A stretch of 45,662 nucleotides of DNA from Pararhizobium antarcticum (GTDB lineage Bacteria; Pseudomonadota; Alphaproteobacteria; Rhizobiales; Rhizobiaceae). The stretch is from contig NZ_LSRP01000098.1 in assembly GCF_001885585.1 (NCBI RefSeq), forward strand, positions 1 through 45,662, in the 5' to 3' direction. The translations under genes were made by a program, and so were the position numbers. Below are positions 7,232 through 14,987 of this stretch, piece by piece. The notes under the pieces were generated by a model, which saw only the letters and a program-made list of their open reading frames with translations, was not told the origin of the DNA and did no database searches. Position 1 is the stretch's first letter, and every line of letters starts with the position of its first letter.

Positions 7232-9454
7232 TCATAAAAAGAAATCGCTGGCTTGGAAGTTGATGGCGTCGTCGAAATACAATTCGAAGTCGACCACCTT
7301 GTCGCCGTTGACGTCGGCATAGACATAGGTGCCGGTGGCCGCCGATTCAAAACGAAGCTCGCCCATGCCTCCGCTGAATGCGGCATTTCCAATAAAGACG
7401 AAGGCCTGGTTGCCGCTGGTCCATTGATCGGCGTCAATCTCGACCAGGCTGATCTTGTCGCCTTGGCTTTGGCTGAAGTCAAGGATTGTGTCCCGACCCA
7501 CTGGTGCCAGCCAGCTGTCACCGACCGATCTGAACAGGAACGTGTCGGCACCCGCGCCGCCAGTCATAAGATCGCCACCGGTTCCACCCGTCAACACGTT
7601 GGCACCCGAGTTGCCCGTCAGCGTGTCACTGTGGTTGGAACCTGTCAGGTTCTCGATCGAGTAATACGTATCACCCTTGGCGTCGCCGGTATTGACCGAT
7701 GCATTCGCAAGATTGGCGACGACACCGAACTTCGCTCCGGCATACGACGCCGTGTCGGTACCGGCACCTCCATACAGTTTGTCGGCCCCTGCACCACCGA
7801 TCAGCACGTCATTGCCGGTCTCTCCCGAGAGCGTGTTGATGCCGGAATTCCCGGTCAATGTATTCGCGAGCGCATTGCCCGTGCCATTGATATCTGCAGC
7901 GCCAAGGAGTTTCAGGTTCTCGATCGTCGAAAAAGTTGCGAGATTGCGGGAGATCAGGGACGTAATCGTATCCGTTCCCGAACTGTCGATGACCTTATCG
8001 AAACCGGAGCCGAGCACGTAGGTGTCGTTGCCAGCACCGCCGTTGAGCGTGTTCATGCCAGAGTTGCCGGTCAACACATTATTCAGCGCGTTCCCGGTGG
8101 CATTGATGTTGCCGGTGCCTGTCAGAGTCAGATTCTCGATCGTGGCGTACGACATCAGGCTGCGGCTGATGCTCGAGGTGATCGTGTCGATCCCCGAACT
8201 GTCGATTACCTTATCGAAACCGGAACCGAGCACGTAGGTGTCGTTTCCGGAACCGCCGTCGAGCGTGTTCACGCCGGAATTTCCGGTCAGAACGTTGTTC
8301 AATCCGTTGCCGGTGGCGTTGATATTGCCGCTGCCAGTCAGGGTCAAGTTCTCGATCGTAGAATAGTTTGCGAGGCTGCGAGAAATGCTCGACGTTATTC
8401 TGTCGATGCCGCCGCTATCGCTGACGATGTCGGATCCGGCACCGAGCACGTAGGTATCATTACCGTTCCCGCCGGTCAGCGTATCAATCACATTGTCCTG
8501 TCCGCCATCAAGGATGTTGTTGCCTGAATTGCCGGTGATGATGTTGGCAAGAGCGTTGCCGGTGCCGTTTATGTTCGCGACTCCCGCGAGCGTCAGATTC
8601 TCGATAGTTGAATAACTGTTCAGGCTGAGGGTGCTGTCGGATGTGATCGTGTCGATGCCGCCGGCATCAATGATATCGAACTTTCCGTTAAAAAAGCCAT
8701 AGAGGTCATTTCCAAGACCGCCATCTACGGCGTGGTCAACCGTTCCGCCGTCGTTGATGAAGACGTCGTCGCCTGCACCGAGGAAGATACCGCCTTTGAT
8801 CGAGTGGTAATTGGAAACGTAATCCATTCCTGCACTGCCTTGAATGGCAACATCTTGCGACTCAATCGAACCATAGTTGGAAAGAAAATTCTGGTTCTGT
8901 GGATTCTCACTAAATTTGATCGCTACAGTTTGCGCCTCAATGAAGCCAGTAAAGCCATTGGCAATGTTAACACTACCGGCAGCCCCCAATATTCCAATAT
9001 CGGCCTTGATTGTTCCAGTATTATAGACGGAGGTCAGCGGGCTGGAAGCAGTTTCAACATATATGCCAGTTTTGGCAGTTATTGTTCCACCATTCTGGAT
9101 ATCGCTTTCAACTGCATTGCTATAGATGCCAATATTGGCGGCGGTGATCTGCCCAAAGTTTTTAATATTGGTATTTTCGCCATAGCTGACGATACCGTTA
9201 TAGCCATGAATGGACCCCATCGTGTCGACCTGAAGAATTGCATCGACGCCGTTGGAAAAAATCCCCGCCTTGTACTTGGCATTGGCGACGACAGCGCCTG
9301 AGATGCCAATGACACTGTCGTGAAACGGCCCGCTGTTGGTGATGCCGTGGCCGTCGGCGACGACAATCGATCCTCCGATGTTGACCACCCAGTTGTCGTT
9401 GGATTGATTTACGTTCAGTGTGGTTGTCTGTTTGGTGGTGATGTTCGCGGACAT
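7232..9454 (-). CDS. RTX calcium-binding secreted protein
   Basis: A 740-aa protein for calcium-dependent folding outside the cell after type I secretion. The N-terminal third shows a repetitive beta-solenoid-like pattern (NTGTIKADIGI, NGGTITAKTGI). Then come three clear tandem units of 72 residues plus longer variants, each with a GGxGNDTYVLG calcium-binding nonapeptide followed by TIENLTLTGTGNINATGN. The last 180 residues carry further GGxGxD repeats and a serralysin-C-like end finishing in an acidic-hydrophobic tail (ASDFFL), typical of an uncleaved type I signal. No Sec signal and no protease zinc motif are present, so an adhesin or surface-layer role is more likely than a protease. The ATG at 9454 is preceded by AGAGAAG; upstream in-frame sequence to 9613 lacks support. 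No ABC exporter is encoded in the window. Confidence 0.88.
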   Translation of the reverse strand: MSANITTKQTTTLNVNQSNDNWVVNIGGSIVVADGHGITNSGPFHDSVIGISGAVVANAKYKAGIFSNGVDAILQVDTMGSIHGYNGIVSYGENTNIKNFGQITAANIGIYSNAVESDIQNGGTITAKTGIYVETASSPLTSVYNTGTIKADIGILGAAGSVNIANGFTGFIEAQTVAIKFSENPQNQNFLSNYGSIESQDVAIQGSAGMDYVSNYHSIKGGIFLGAGDDVFINDGGTVDHAVDGGLGNDLYGFFNGKFDIIDAGGIDTITSDSTLSLNSYSTIENLTLAGVANINGTGNALANIITGNSGNNILDGGQDNVIDTLTGGNGNDTYVLGAGSDIVSDSGGIDRITSSISRSLANYSTIENLTLTGSGNINATGNGLNNVLTGNSGVNTLDGGSGNDTYVLGSGFDKVIDSSGIDTITSSISRSLMSYATIENLTLTGTGNINATGNALNNVLTGNSGMNTLNGGAGNDTYVLGSGFDKVIDSSGTDTITSLISRNLATFSTIENLKLLGAADINGTGNALANTLTGNSGINTLSGETGNDVLIGGAGADKLYGGAGTDTASYAGAKFGVVANLANASVNTGDAKGDTYYSIENLTGSNHSDTLTGNSGANVLTGGTGGDLMTGGAGADTFLFRSVGDSWLAPVGRDTILDFSQSQGDKISLVEIDADQWTSGNQAFVFIGNAAFSGGMGELRFESAATGTYVYADVNGDKVVDFELYFDDAINFQASDFFL
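7650..8640 (-). repeat. Tandem repeats of 216 bp inside the RTX gene
   Basis: The motif TTCTCGATCG (plus-strand reading) recurs at 7650, 7917, 8133 and 8349, with a variant at 8598. Spacings are 267, 216, 216 and 249 bases, all multiples of three (89, 72, 72, 83 residues). The two exact 216-bp steps suggest recent unit duplication; such repeats can expand or contract without loss of frame. Confidence 0.85.
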
Positions 9455-9798
9455 GAGAGCTTCTCTTTCAATTGAAGTTGCCGCCCAATAGCCCGGCCCT
9501 GTTTCATTCGTATGTCGCCAATCTGCGTTCTGCGTTTCAATTGTTTCAGCGTTCTTCATGGGCGGCATCGTGACACCATCGGGCGGGATTCGGTGTTGAG
9601 TGGTCGGCCTCACAGCCGATAATTATCGGGAGAGCCTGTCACCAGAACTTGCCATCGCCTGAAGATCGACATCTGGCCCCGGGATCCGCACGGCTTTGGT
9701 TAATGCGGGTCGGGCAAGCACTGCCAACGTCGTGAAAATACATGCACTCGCCGCTCTGGCGCCGGGATCAGAAGGGCGCGCGCTGCCACTGCCGGGCC
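9455..9798. other. Intergenic region upstream of the RTX gene
   Basis: This 344-base gap between the RTX start and the protease gene stop holds the presumed RTX promoter. I see no conserved operator or hairpin. An in-frame extension of the RTX protein is open through part of it but has no ribosome site. Confidence 0.4.
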
Positions 9799-10623
9799 CT
9801 ACGAGATTTGGACAGACGCACCGGAGCGGACTCGGGAGGACCGGCGCAGGCTCCGAATCAGCAAAGTGTCGATGACCAACAGTGCGCCGATGACAAAAAG
9901 TCCGCTCTCGCCGCCGAGGTACTCGGTCGCCAACGGCGAATTCGAGGACGACATGTTCGAGCCTATGTCCCAGCCGATGTTCACCATCGCATGTGCGAAG
10001 GCGACGACCCACACGCTGCCGTTTCGCAGGCGAAGGAAGCCATAGAACACCCCCGCCAGCGTCAGCGTGACGAGAAACAGTGGCACCACCAGCCAAGGAT
10101 TGCCGGTAGGGTGGTAAAAGTCGGTAAACAAAAGCAAAGGGAGATGCCAGGCTCCGTGCATGAGGCCTGAAAGAAGCAAGGCCGGGACCGCGCCGAGGGA
10201 CATGAGGCGCGGCAGCAGATAGCCGCGCCAACCCACCTCCTCGCAGAGGGCGAGCAGGGTGACCACGACTATCTCGATCGCGTAATTCGCAAGGAGGTCG
10301 GGCAGCGAGGCCACGGGCAACATCAGGAGAGTGGTGAGACCGAGGGCGGCGAGGAGCAGGATGCTCGCGCCATGTATCGCGAGGGGGAGGCCGGCAGCAA
10401 GGGGCCACGCGCGAAAGCCGAAACGTTGCAGCCCGAGGCCTGCGAGGTCCGCCCGGCGCTTGCGCGATAGACAAATCATGACCGCTATGGCTACTGCTGG
10501 GGTCAGCATGGTCAAAATGGGGCTTGCCTCGCCTATGACTGGCACGGCCAGCACCACGAGCGCCGCCAGCGCCAAGGCAAGGATGTAGAAGACAGCGGCT
10601 TCTCGAAAGTCGCTTCGGGTCAT
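9799..10623 (-). CDS. CPBP-family intramembrane metalloprotease
   Basis: A 275-aa polytopic membrane protein with about eight hydrophobic segments. The CPBP (Abi/CAAX-protease-like) signature is complete: EEVGWRGYLLPRL, then HGAWHLPLLL, then FAHAMVN, providing the Glu-Glu and His ligands expected for zinc-dependent cleavage in the membrane. Family members process membrane peptides or prenylated substrates; in bacteria some protect against bacteriocins. The substrate here is unknown. The start at 10623 is set by AGGA eight bases upstream. The gene is monocistronic, same strand as the RTX gene 345 bases downstream. Copy 2 of the bipartite element lies about 115 bases upstream of the start. Confidence 0.88.
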   Translation of the reverse strand: MTRSDFREAAVFYILALALAALVVLAVPVIGEASPILTMLTPAVAIAVMICLSRKRRADLAGLGLQRFGFRAWPLAAGLPLAIHGASILLLAALGLTTLLMLPVASLPDLLANYAIEIVVVTLLALCEEVGWRGYLLPRLMSLGAVPALLLSGLMHGAWHLPLLLFTDFYHPTGNPWLVVPLFLVTLTLAGVFYGFLRLRNGSVWVVAFAHAMVNIGWDIGSNMSSSNSPLATEYLGGESGLFVIGALLVIDTLLIRSLRRSSRVRSGASVQIS

Positions 10624-11249
10624 GGGTCTTGTCCTTTTAGGTTCTGCCACGAGGCGAACACCCGGTCACCGATCAGCGGCCTGAACTGTCACGCGGAAGG
10701 TTCGGCACGGATGCGAGCTACGGCTTTCGCATGCCAGTGTCGTCACCCATTGGTATGACGTTCATTCTGACGTTCGGAGTGATGCCCATTTTCTGAAAGC
10801 GCAGTCGGTTTTGGCGTTTCTCAGGAGCAAAACGATCAGCCCAAAATTCCAGCAGTTCCTGGCCTCGGTCAGTTCAAGAAGACGGTCGTTTTTCCCTTCC
10901 TCCACTTCTTCCAGCGGCAAAGTGTGGCGGTAGAGCTATGCGGCGGGACTTGCGTGTTCGATCTTGGAGTATCGGCGGCTGCTGTCGGCGAAGCGGGAGC
11001 AGCATCCGCCAAGGATGGGGTGGATGCCGCTCACCCTGACGGCAACGCGACGTGCCATACTTGTGGTGTCGAAACACAAATTGAAGGAGAGGGGATCCAT
11101 GGGAAAAGTTAGCATCATGAGCGGCGAACGAGTTGATCGGTATCATACGGCGAATGCGTCCGGCAGACGGTTCTGGTAATCATTATTGTTAATTGGCCAG
11201 ATGAGACCTTGGCACAAACGATGCATCATTGAATTTATTGATTTTTTTT
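10624..11249. other. Gene-poor stretch with copy 2 of the bipartite element
   Basis: This 626-base region has the protease promoter, the second bipartite element, and no gene I can support. A short open frame (10964-11179, plus) has plausible codons but no recognisable domain and no good start, so it may be the tail of a decayed gene. The last 80 bases before the direct repeat at 11250 are AT-rich with an 8-T run. Confidence 0.4.
10737..10802 (+). promoter_or_regulatory. Bipartite repeated element, copy 2
   Basis: Second copy of the unit at 4591-4656. Block A (10737-10760) differs at two positions and block B (10790-10802) is identical, with the same 53-base offset between block starts. Downstream on the plus strand there is no intact gene, so the unit may have led a gene now lost to rearrangement; alternatively it acts on the divergent protease gene starting at 10623. 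Confidence 0.55.
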
Positions 11250-11289
11250 CAGAGAAGGTTCGCCCGCAGTCGCGTTCCCTCCGCCACTT
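11250..11289 (+). repeat. 40-bp direct repeat, left copy (possible island boundary)
   Basis: Matches 19685-19724 at 37 of 40 positions in the same orientation. It begins CAGAGAAGGTTCG and contains GCAGTCGCGTTCCCTCCGCC. The stretch between the copies (8.4 kb) is the mosaic of gene fragments and IS relics. The CTCCGCCA end recalls a tRNA-Ser 3' terminus, but no tRNA can be folded here. Confidence 0.6.
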
Positions 11290-11562
11290 GCCCTAGAGAA
11301 ACGTTTCTCTTCATCCGGCTGCGGACAAAATTTCTCGTTGTTTTCGAAGGTTATGCGGGTTGGGCTGTTAACCGGCGTCGGTGCCAAGAGGCCCGGAAGC
11401 GGTCTCTTCGGTCCGATATTCTCCGGACCTGTTAACCGCACCCATTCCGGTTCAGAGCGGCAACACACTGGAAAACAAATAAAATCCTCCTTGTCTGGAA
11501 TGATGGCGTTCGCAAAACCATTCCCATCGCGCGCACGACTGGCGTCGGAAAGCAGAGCGACG

Positions 11563-11983
11563 CTACATCTTTCGGAGATGTTCGAAGGCCGCCGCAAATG
11601 GTTTTCGCATGGACGTCCCTTCGTTGAAGAACGGGAGCCCATAGACGGTATAGTCTCGCCCTTGGAACACGGTCTCCAAGCGCGCCACTTGTCCGATTTG
11701 CAGAAGGAAATCCTCCTTCCATTGGTCTTGCTGGCGCAAGTGATCGCCCTTCGGCTCGATGAATATCTGCATGATGGAGGTTTGGCCGTTGTCGGCACGA
11801 CGAAGGAACAGGACGAAGTCCGGCTCGAACGGGCGTCCCTCTTTAAAATCAAACAATTGAAATAGCTTCTCGTTCCGGATCAGGTGAAAATCCTGATAGA
11901 TCGCCCTGAGCGCCGCCTCGTTATCGTGGATAAAGCGGATGAAATGCTTTTCTTGATCGGTGCCATAGCTGTCATCGTATATG
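11563..11983 (-). pseudogene. C-terminal fragment of a type III restriction enzyme (Res/helicase subunit)
   Basis: Translation gives about 140 residues starting inside the gene: ATTPIYDDSYGTDQEKHF, then IRNEKLFQLFDF, PFEPDFVLFL, QIFIEPKGDHL and WKEDFLLQI, ending in a natural-looking stop after AFEHLRKM. The PDFVLFL...FIEPKG pattern is the endonuclease-like C-terminal end of type III Res/DEAD-box restriction subunits. The N-terminal helicase (well over 700 residues expected) is absent because the IS5-like element ends at 11984 and the DNA beyond it is unrelated. No Mod methyltransferase is nearby. The fragment cannot restrict DNA. Confidence 0.75.
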
Positions 11984-13036
11984 GGCGTTGTTGCAGAACT
12001 CTGACTGTTGAGGATTCACATCGTGAATCCATGCGGTTAGACATTCCGCATGAGCAAGCCAACACCCGCCCGCTACCGCACGACAAACTGGTCAAGCTAC
12101 ACTGCGGCGCTGCGCAAGCGTGGGTCTTTGCTGATTTGGCTGGACAAGGAGATGGTTTGGCTCGCGCCGCCTGAAGGCAAACCCGGTCGGCCTGCGGTGT
12201 TCTCGGATGCGGCAATCCAGTTTTGTCTGACGATCAAGGTCCTGTTCAAGCTGCCGCTCAGGCAAACGACCGGGATGGTGGCCAGCCTCTTGACGATGGC
12301 GAACTTGGAGTGGACCGTGCCGGACTATACGACCCTGTGCCGACGGCAGAAGACACTGGCTGTTCAGATCCCGTATCGGCGCGCCGATGGGCCGCTGAAC
12401 CTGCTGGTGGATAGCACCGGGATCAAGTTCCTCGGTGATGGCGAGTGGCAGGCGCGCAAGCACGGAGTTCAGGGCCGGCGTCAATGGCGCAAGGTCCATC
12501 TGGCCATGGACACCGCCACTTCAGACATCCGGGCGGTGGAATTCACCCCCAGCAGCGACGGTGACAGTCCCGTCCTGCCAGAACTGCTGGACCAGATCCC
12601 CGCAGGCGAAGAGATCGGCACCGTGACTGCGGACGGCGCGTACGACACGCGCCGCTGCCACACCGCCATCATCGACCGGCAGGGCACTGCGATCATCCCA
12701 ATTCGTAAGAATGGGCGGCCGTGGAAAGAGGACTGCCCAGCCGCGATCGCCAGAAACGAAACCCTGCGCGCCACCCGGCACTACGGCAGGGCATTCTGGA
12801 AGCGCTGGACCGGATACCATGCGCGAAGCCGGATCGAGGCCAAGATGCGGTGCCTCAAAGCCTTCGGTGAACGCATCGCCGCAAGACACCCCGACAGCCA
12901 AACCGCTGAAATCCAGATCCGCGTCGCCCTCATCAACCGCTTCAACGCACTCGGCACCGCCGAAATCGTCCGCGTGGCATGACGCCAACGGGGAAAGGGG
13001 CTGTCATGCCTCAGGCGTGACTTACGCAACAACGCC
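11984..13036 (+). mobile_element. IS5-family (IS903 group) insertion sequence
   Basis: A complete-looking 1053-bp element. The terminal inverted repeats share GGCGTTGTTGC (11984-11994) and GCAACAACGCC (13026-13036). One transposase gene fills the interior. The nine bases outside each end (TCGTATATG and ATTCGACTG) do not match, so the usual 9-bp target duplication is missing. The two flanks also belong to different genes. This indicates recombination between two copies with loss of the DNA between, not a simple insertion. Confidence 0.85.
12050..12982 (+). CDS. IS5-family transposase
   Basis: A 310-aa DDE transposase of the IS903 group. Acid residues are visible in LLVDSTGIK (first Asp), VTADGAYDT (second Asp) and the YHARSRIEAKMR block (Glu), the expected order. 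N-terminal features include the family-typical NWSSYTAALRKRG and GRPAVFSDAAIQFCLTIKVLF. The length matches intact members, and I see no frameshift, so it may still be active. It lies inside the element at 11984-13036. Confidence 0.93.
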   Translation: MSKPTPARYRTTNWSSYTAALRKRGSLLIWLDKEMVWLAPPEGKPGRPAVFSDAAIQFCLTIKVLFKLPLRQTTGMVASLLTMANLEWTVPDYTTLCRRQKTLAVQIPYRRADGPLNLLVDSTGIKFLGDGEWQARKHGVQGRRQWRKVHLAMDTATSDIRAVEFTPSSDGDSPVLPELLDQIPAGEEIGTVTADGAYDTRRCHTAIIDRQGTAIIPIRKNGRPWKEDCPAAIARNETLRATRHYGRAFWKRWTGYHARSRIEAKMRCLKAFGERIAARHPDSQTAEIQIRVALINRFNALGTAEIVRVA

Positions 13037-13508
13037 ATTCGACTGCCAGATTTGCGGCACGCAGCTCAATTCAATCCTCATCAAGCCTGATGGCAACCAT
13101 ATCTCCGAAAAGTTGTTGCGTCGTGCCCGACGCGGGGCAGGGTTGCTCGAAAGCGCGGTGCTGTCCAACTGTGCCGTGCGGCTCCGACGCGCCATGCGGG
13201 CGGTCACCTTTGCCAAAGCGCTCAAATCTGTTCGCGCGGATTCGGCGTTTGCCCTTCAAAGCCCCCGACCCGACGTGAGACTCTTTTGCCTTGCCGCTAT
13301 TGCCGTGGCTCAGTCACGTCCACTGGTCAAAGCGGCGATGTTCAGCACTGGCATCGACGGACATGCAAGGGTTGCCTTGCTTCGTGCGTTCGAGACGGAG
13401 CCCCGTCTACTTGCCGCGGTCGACCAAATTGCCCGACGGAAGGGGTCGAGCCGCACCACCCGCGGCCGAACGATCGCAACTGGAACCTTTTTCGCCATAC
13501 CGCGTTAA
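13037..13508 (+). pseudogene. C-terminal gene fragment, possibly TniQ-like
   Basis: About 157 codons read open from the IS right end to a stop at 13508 with normal codon use, so this is likely the end of a real gene. Visible are CQICGTQL (a CxxC half of a zinc ribbon), then RARRGAGLLESAVL and a helical tail (PDVRLFCLAAIAVAQSRPL). A second zinc knuckle followed by helices resembles TniQ-type transposon targeting proteins, but I am not certain. The missing N-terminus fits deletion through the IS5-like element. It ends 40 bases before the CheB-like gene. Confidence 0.4.
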
Positions 13509-13548
13509 TACTTGATCCCCGAGATCAGTCCCCAACCCACAGGTCGTT

Positions 13549-14580
13549 ATGGCTCCTTCCTCGATCATCGCTATAGGTGCTTCGGCGGGCGGAGTGGCTG
13601 CGTTGCGGTCCTTGGTTGCCGCGCTGCCGGGTACATTTTCCACCCCTGTTCTCGTCGTCCTTCATATCGGCGCGTATTGCAGCGAGTTGCCGGCACTTTT
13701 GAACGCGGCTGGCCCGGTACCGGCCAAACATGCCGAGGACGGCGAAACCATCCTTCCCGGTCACATCTATGTAGCGCCGCCGGATCGCCACCTGATCGTC
13801 GCGGACGAACGGTTGCGCCTTATTCGTGGCCCGAAGGAAAACTGCGCGCGGCCGGCCATCGACCCGTTATTCCGGAGCGTGGCTGAAAGCTATGGTTCGG
13901 ACGCCGTGGGCGTGATCCTGACAGGCAACCTGAACGACGGCACGCTGGGCATGTTGGAAATCAAGCGACGCGGTGGTGTTGCCATCAGCCAAGACCCAAA
14001 CGATGCCGCCCACCCAGAAATGCCGAGGAGTGCGGCCGAGCATGTCGCGCTGGATTACTGCCTGCCACTCGCGGAGATACCCGATCTGCTCATTGAGCTG
14101 GTCGACCAAAAGTGCGGAAAGGAATTGCCCATGCCTAAAACCTCGTCTCAACGGGACAGACAAGCGCCCGAAATCATCAACAGCCAGACTTTCGAGCGGC
14201 CGCTGACGGTTACCTGCCCGGACTGCGGCGGCGCACTGAAGAACTTCAAGGTCGGTTCGATTGTCAAATTCACCTGCCACACCGGCCACAGCTATACCGC
14301 AGAGAACATGGCTGCGGCGCAGTTCGAGGAGATGGAGAAAGTCATGCGGGCTGCGGTCCGGTTTCTCAACGAGCGCGCCGAATTCTGCCTCCAGATGGCC
14401 GAACACGGCGATGACGGAAAGCCCGATGCTTCCAATGAATGGCATGCGGCCAGCAGACAGGCGCTGGATCGGGCCTACAAACTCCGTGATCTCGTGGAAC
14501 AGGACTGGCTCACGCCAGAGATCTCTCGCCAGCTTGCCTCGGCCCATGACGGCCCTGACCAGACCGGGTTTCGCGGATAA
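13549..14580 (+). CDS. CheB-like protein methylesterase with C-terminal zinc ribbon
   Basis: A 343-aa protein. Residues 1-190 form a CheB methylesterase domain with the full triad: Ser12 in GASAGG, His39 in VLHIG, Asp130 in LTGNLNDGT. The N-terminal receiver of ordinary CheB is absent, so it is not directly phosphorylation-gated. Residues about 220-245 form a zinc-ribbon-like unit (CPDCGG ... CHTGHSYT), followed by a helical tail (about 250-335). This CheB-plus-ribbon architecture is known from proteins outside classical chemotaxis. No MCP, CheA or CheW gene is in the window. It converges with the receiver/kinase pair, suggesting partnership in a methylation-based signalling unit; its substrate is unknown. 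Confidence 0.88.
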   Translation: MAPSSIIAIGASAGGVAALRSLVAALPGTFSTPVLVVLHIGAYCSELPALLNAAGPVPAKHAEDGETILPGHIYVAPPDRHLIVADERLRLIRGPKENCARPAIDPLFRSVAESYGSDAVGVILTGNLNDGTLGMLEIKRRGGVAISQDPNDAAHPEMPRSAAEHVALDYCLPLAEIPDLLIELVDQKCGKELPMPKTSSQRDRQAPEIINSQTFERPLTVTCPDCGGALKNFKVGSIVKFTCHTGHSYTAENMAAAQFEEMEKVMRAAVRFLNERAEFCLQMAEHGDDGKPDASNEWHAASRQALDRAYKLRDLVEQDWLTPEISRQLASAHDGPDQTGFRG

Positions 14581-14618
14581 ATCGCCCTATCCCGCTCAAG
14601 TTCGGCAGGATCGCATCG

Positions 14619-14987
14619 TCAAGGCGATCCGCGAAATACCCGTGCGATGGTACGTTCCAGATCCTCTTGCGCGTATGGCTTCTGCAACGCCGGAAAATCA
14701 CGATATCCGTCCACCAGGCCCTCGGGCCCGTTTCCCGTTGCAAAGGCGAAGGGAATGCCGCGCTCGCTGAGAATGTCGGCGACGGGAAATGATTGCTTCC
14801 CGGCCAGGTTGATATCGAGAATTGCGAAATCGATCTCGCTTTCGCGGGCAAGCTCCATCGCAGTGTCGATACGCATGGCTTGGCCCACGACCTCGTGCCC
14901 GAGGTCGCTGAGCATTTCCTCCAGATTCATCGCAATCAATGCTTCATCCTCAACGATCAGAACCCGTTTCCCTGTCTGTCCGGTCAA
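14619..14987 (-). CDS. Single-domain response regulator (receiver only)
   Basis: A 122-aa stand-alone receiver: acidic pair in VEDEALIA, phospho-acceptor Asp58 in AILDINLAG, a Thr in FATGNG and the conserved Lys in LQKPY. There is no output domain. The DINLAG signature and the pairing with an HWE kinase are typical of rhizobial receivers that accept phosphate from HWE/HisKA_2 kinases and act by protein contact or as phosphate sinks. Its ATG overlaps the kinase stop (14984-14987), so the two proteins are made together. Confidence 0.92.
   Translation of the reverse strand: MTGQTGKRVLIVEDEALIAMNLEEMLSDLGHEVVGQAMRIDTAMELARESEIDFAILDINLAGKQSFPVADILSERGIPFAFATGNGPEGLVDGYRDFPALQKPYAQEDLERTIARVFRGSP

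Noticed and set aside
7650..8640. CRISPR-like array
   Set aside because: The regular 216-bp repeats are in-frame protein repeats of the RTX gene, not short repeats with unique spacers; no cas gene is present.
9623..10474. 283-codon frame on the minus strand overlapping the CPBP protease
   Set aside because: The alternative frame contains the complete CPBP motifs; this one is an Arg/Pro-rich shadow.
11250..11289. tRNA or tmRNA 3' end
   Set aside because: CTCCGCCA is suggestive, but no T-arm pairing and no upstream cloverleaf can be built at either copy, so I list it only as a repeat.
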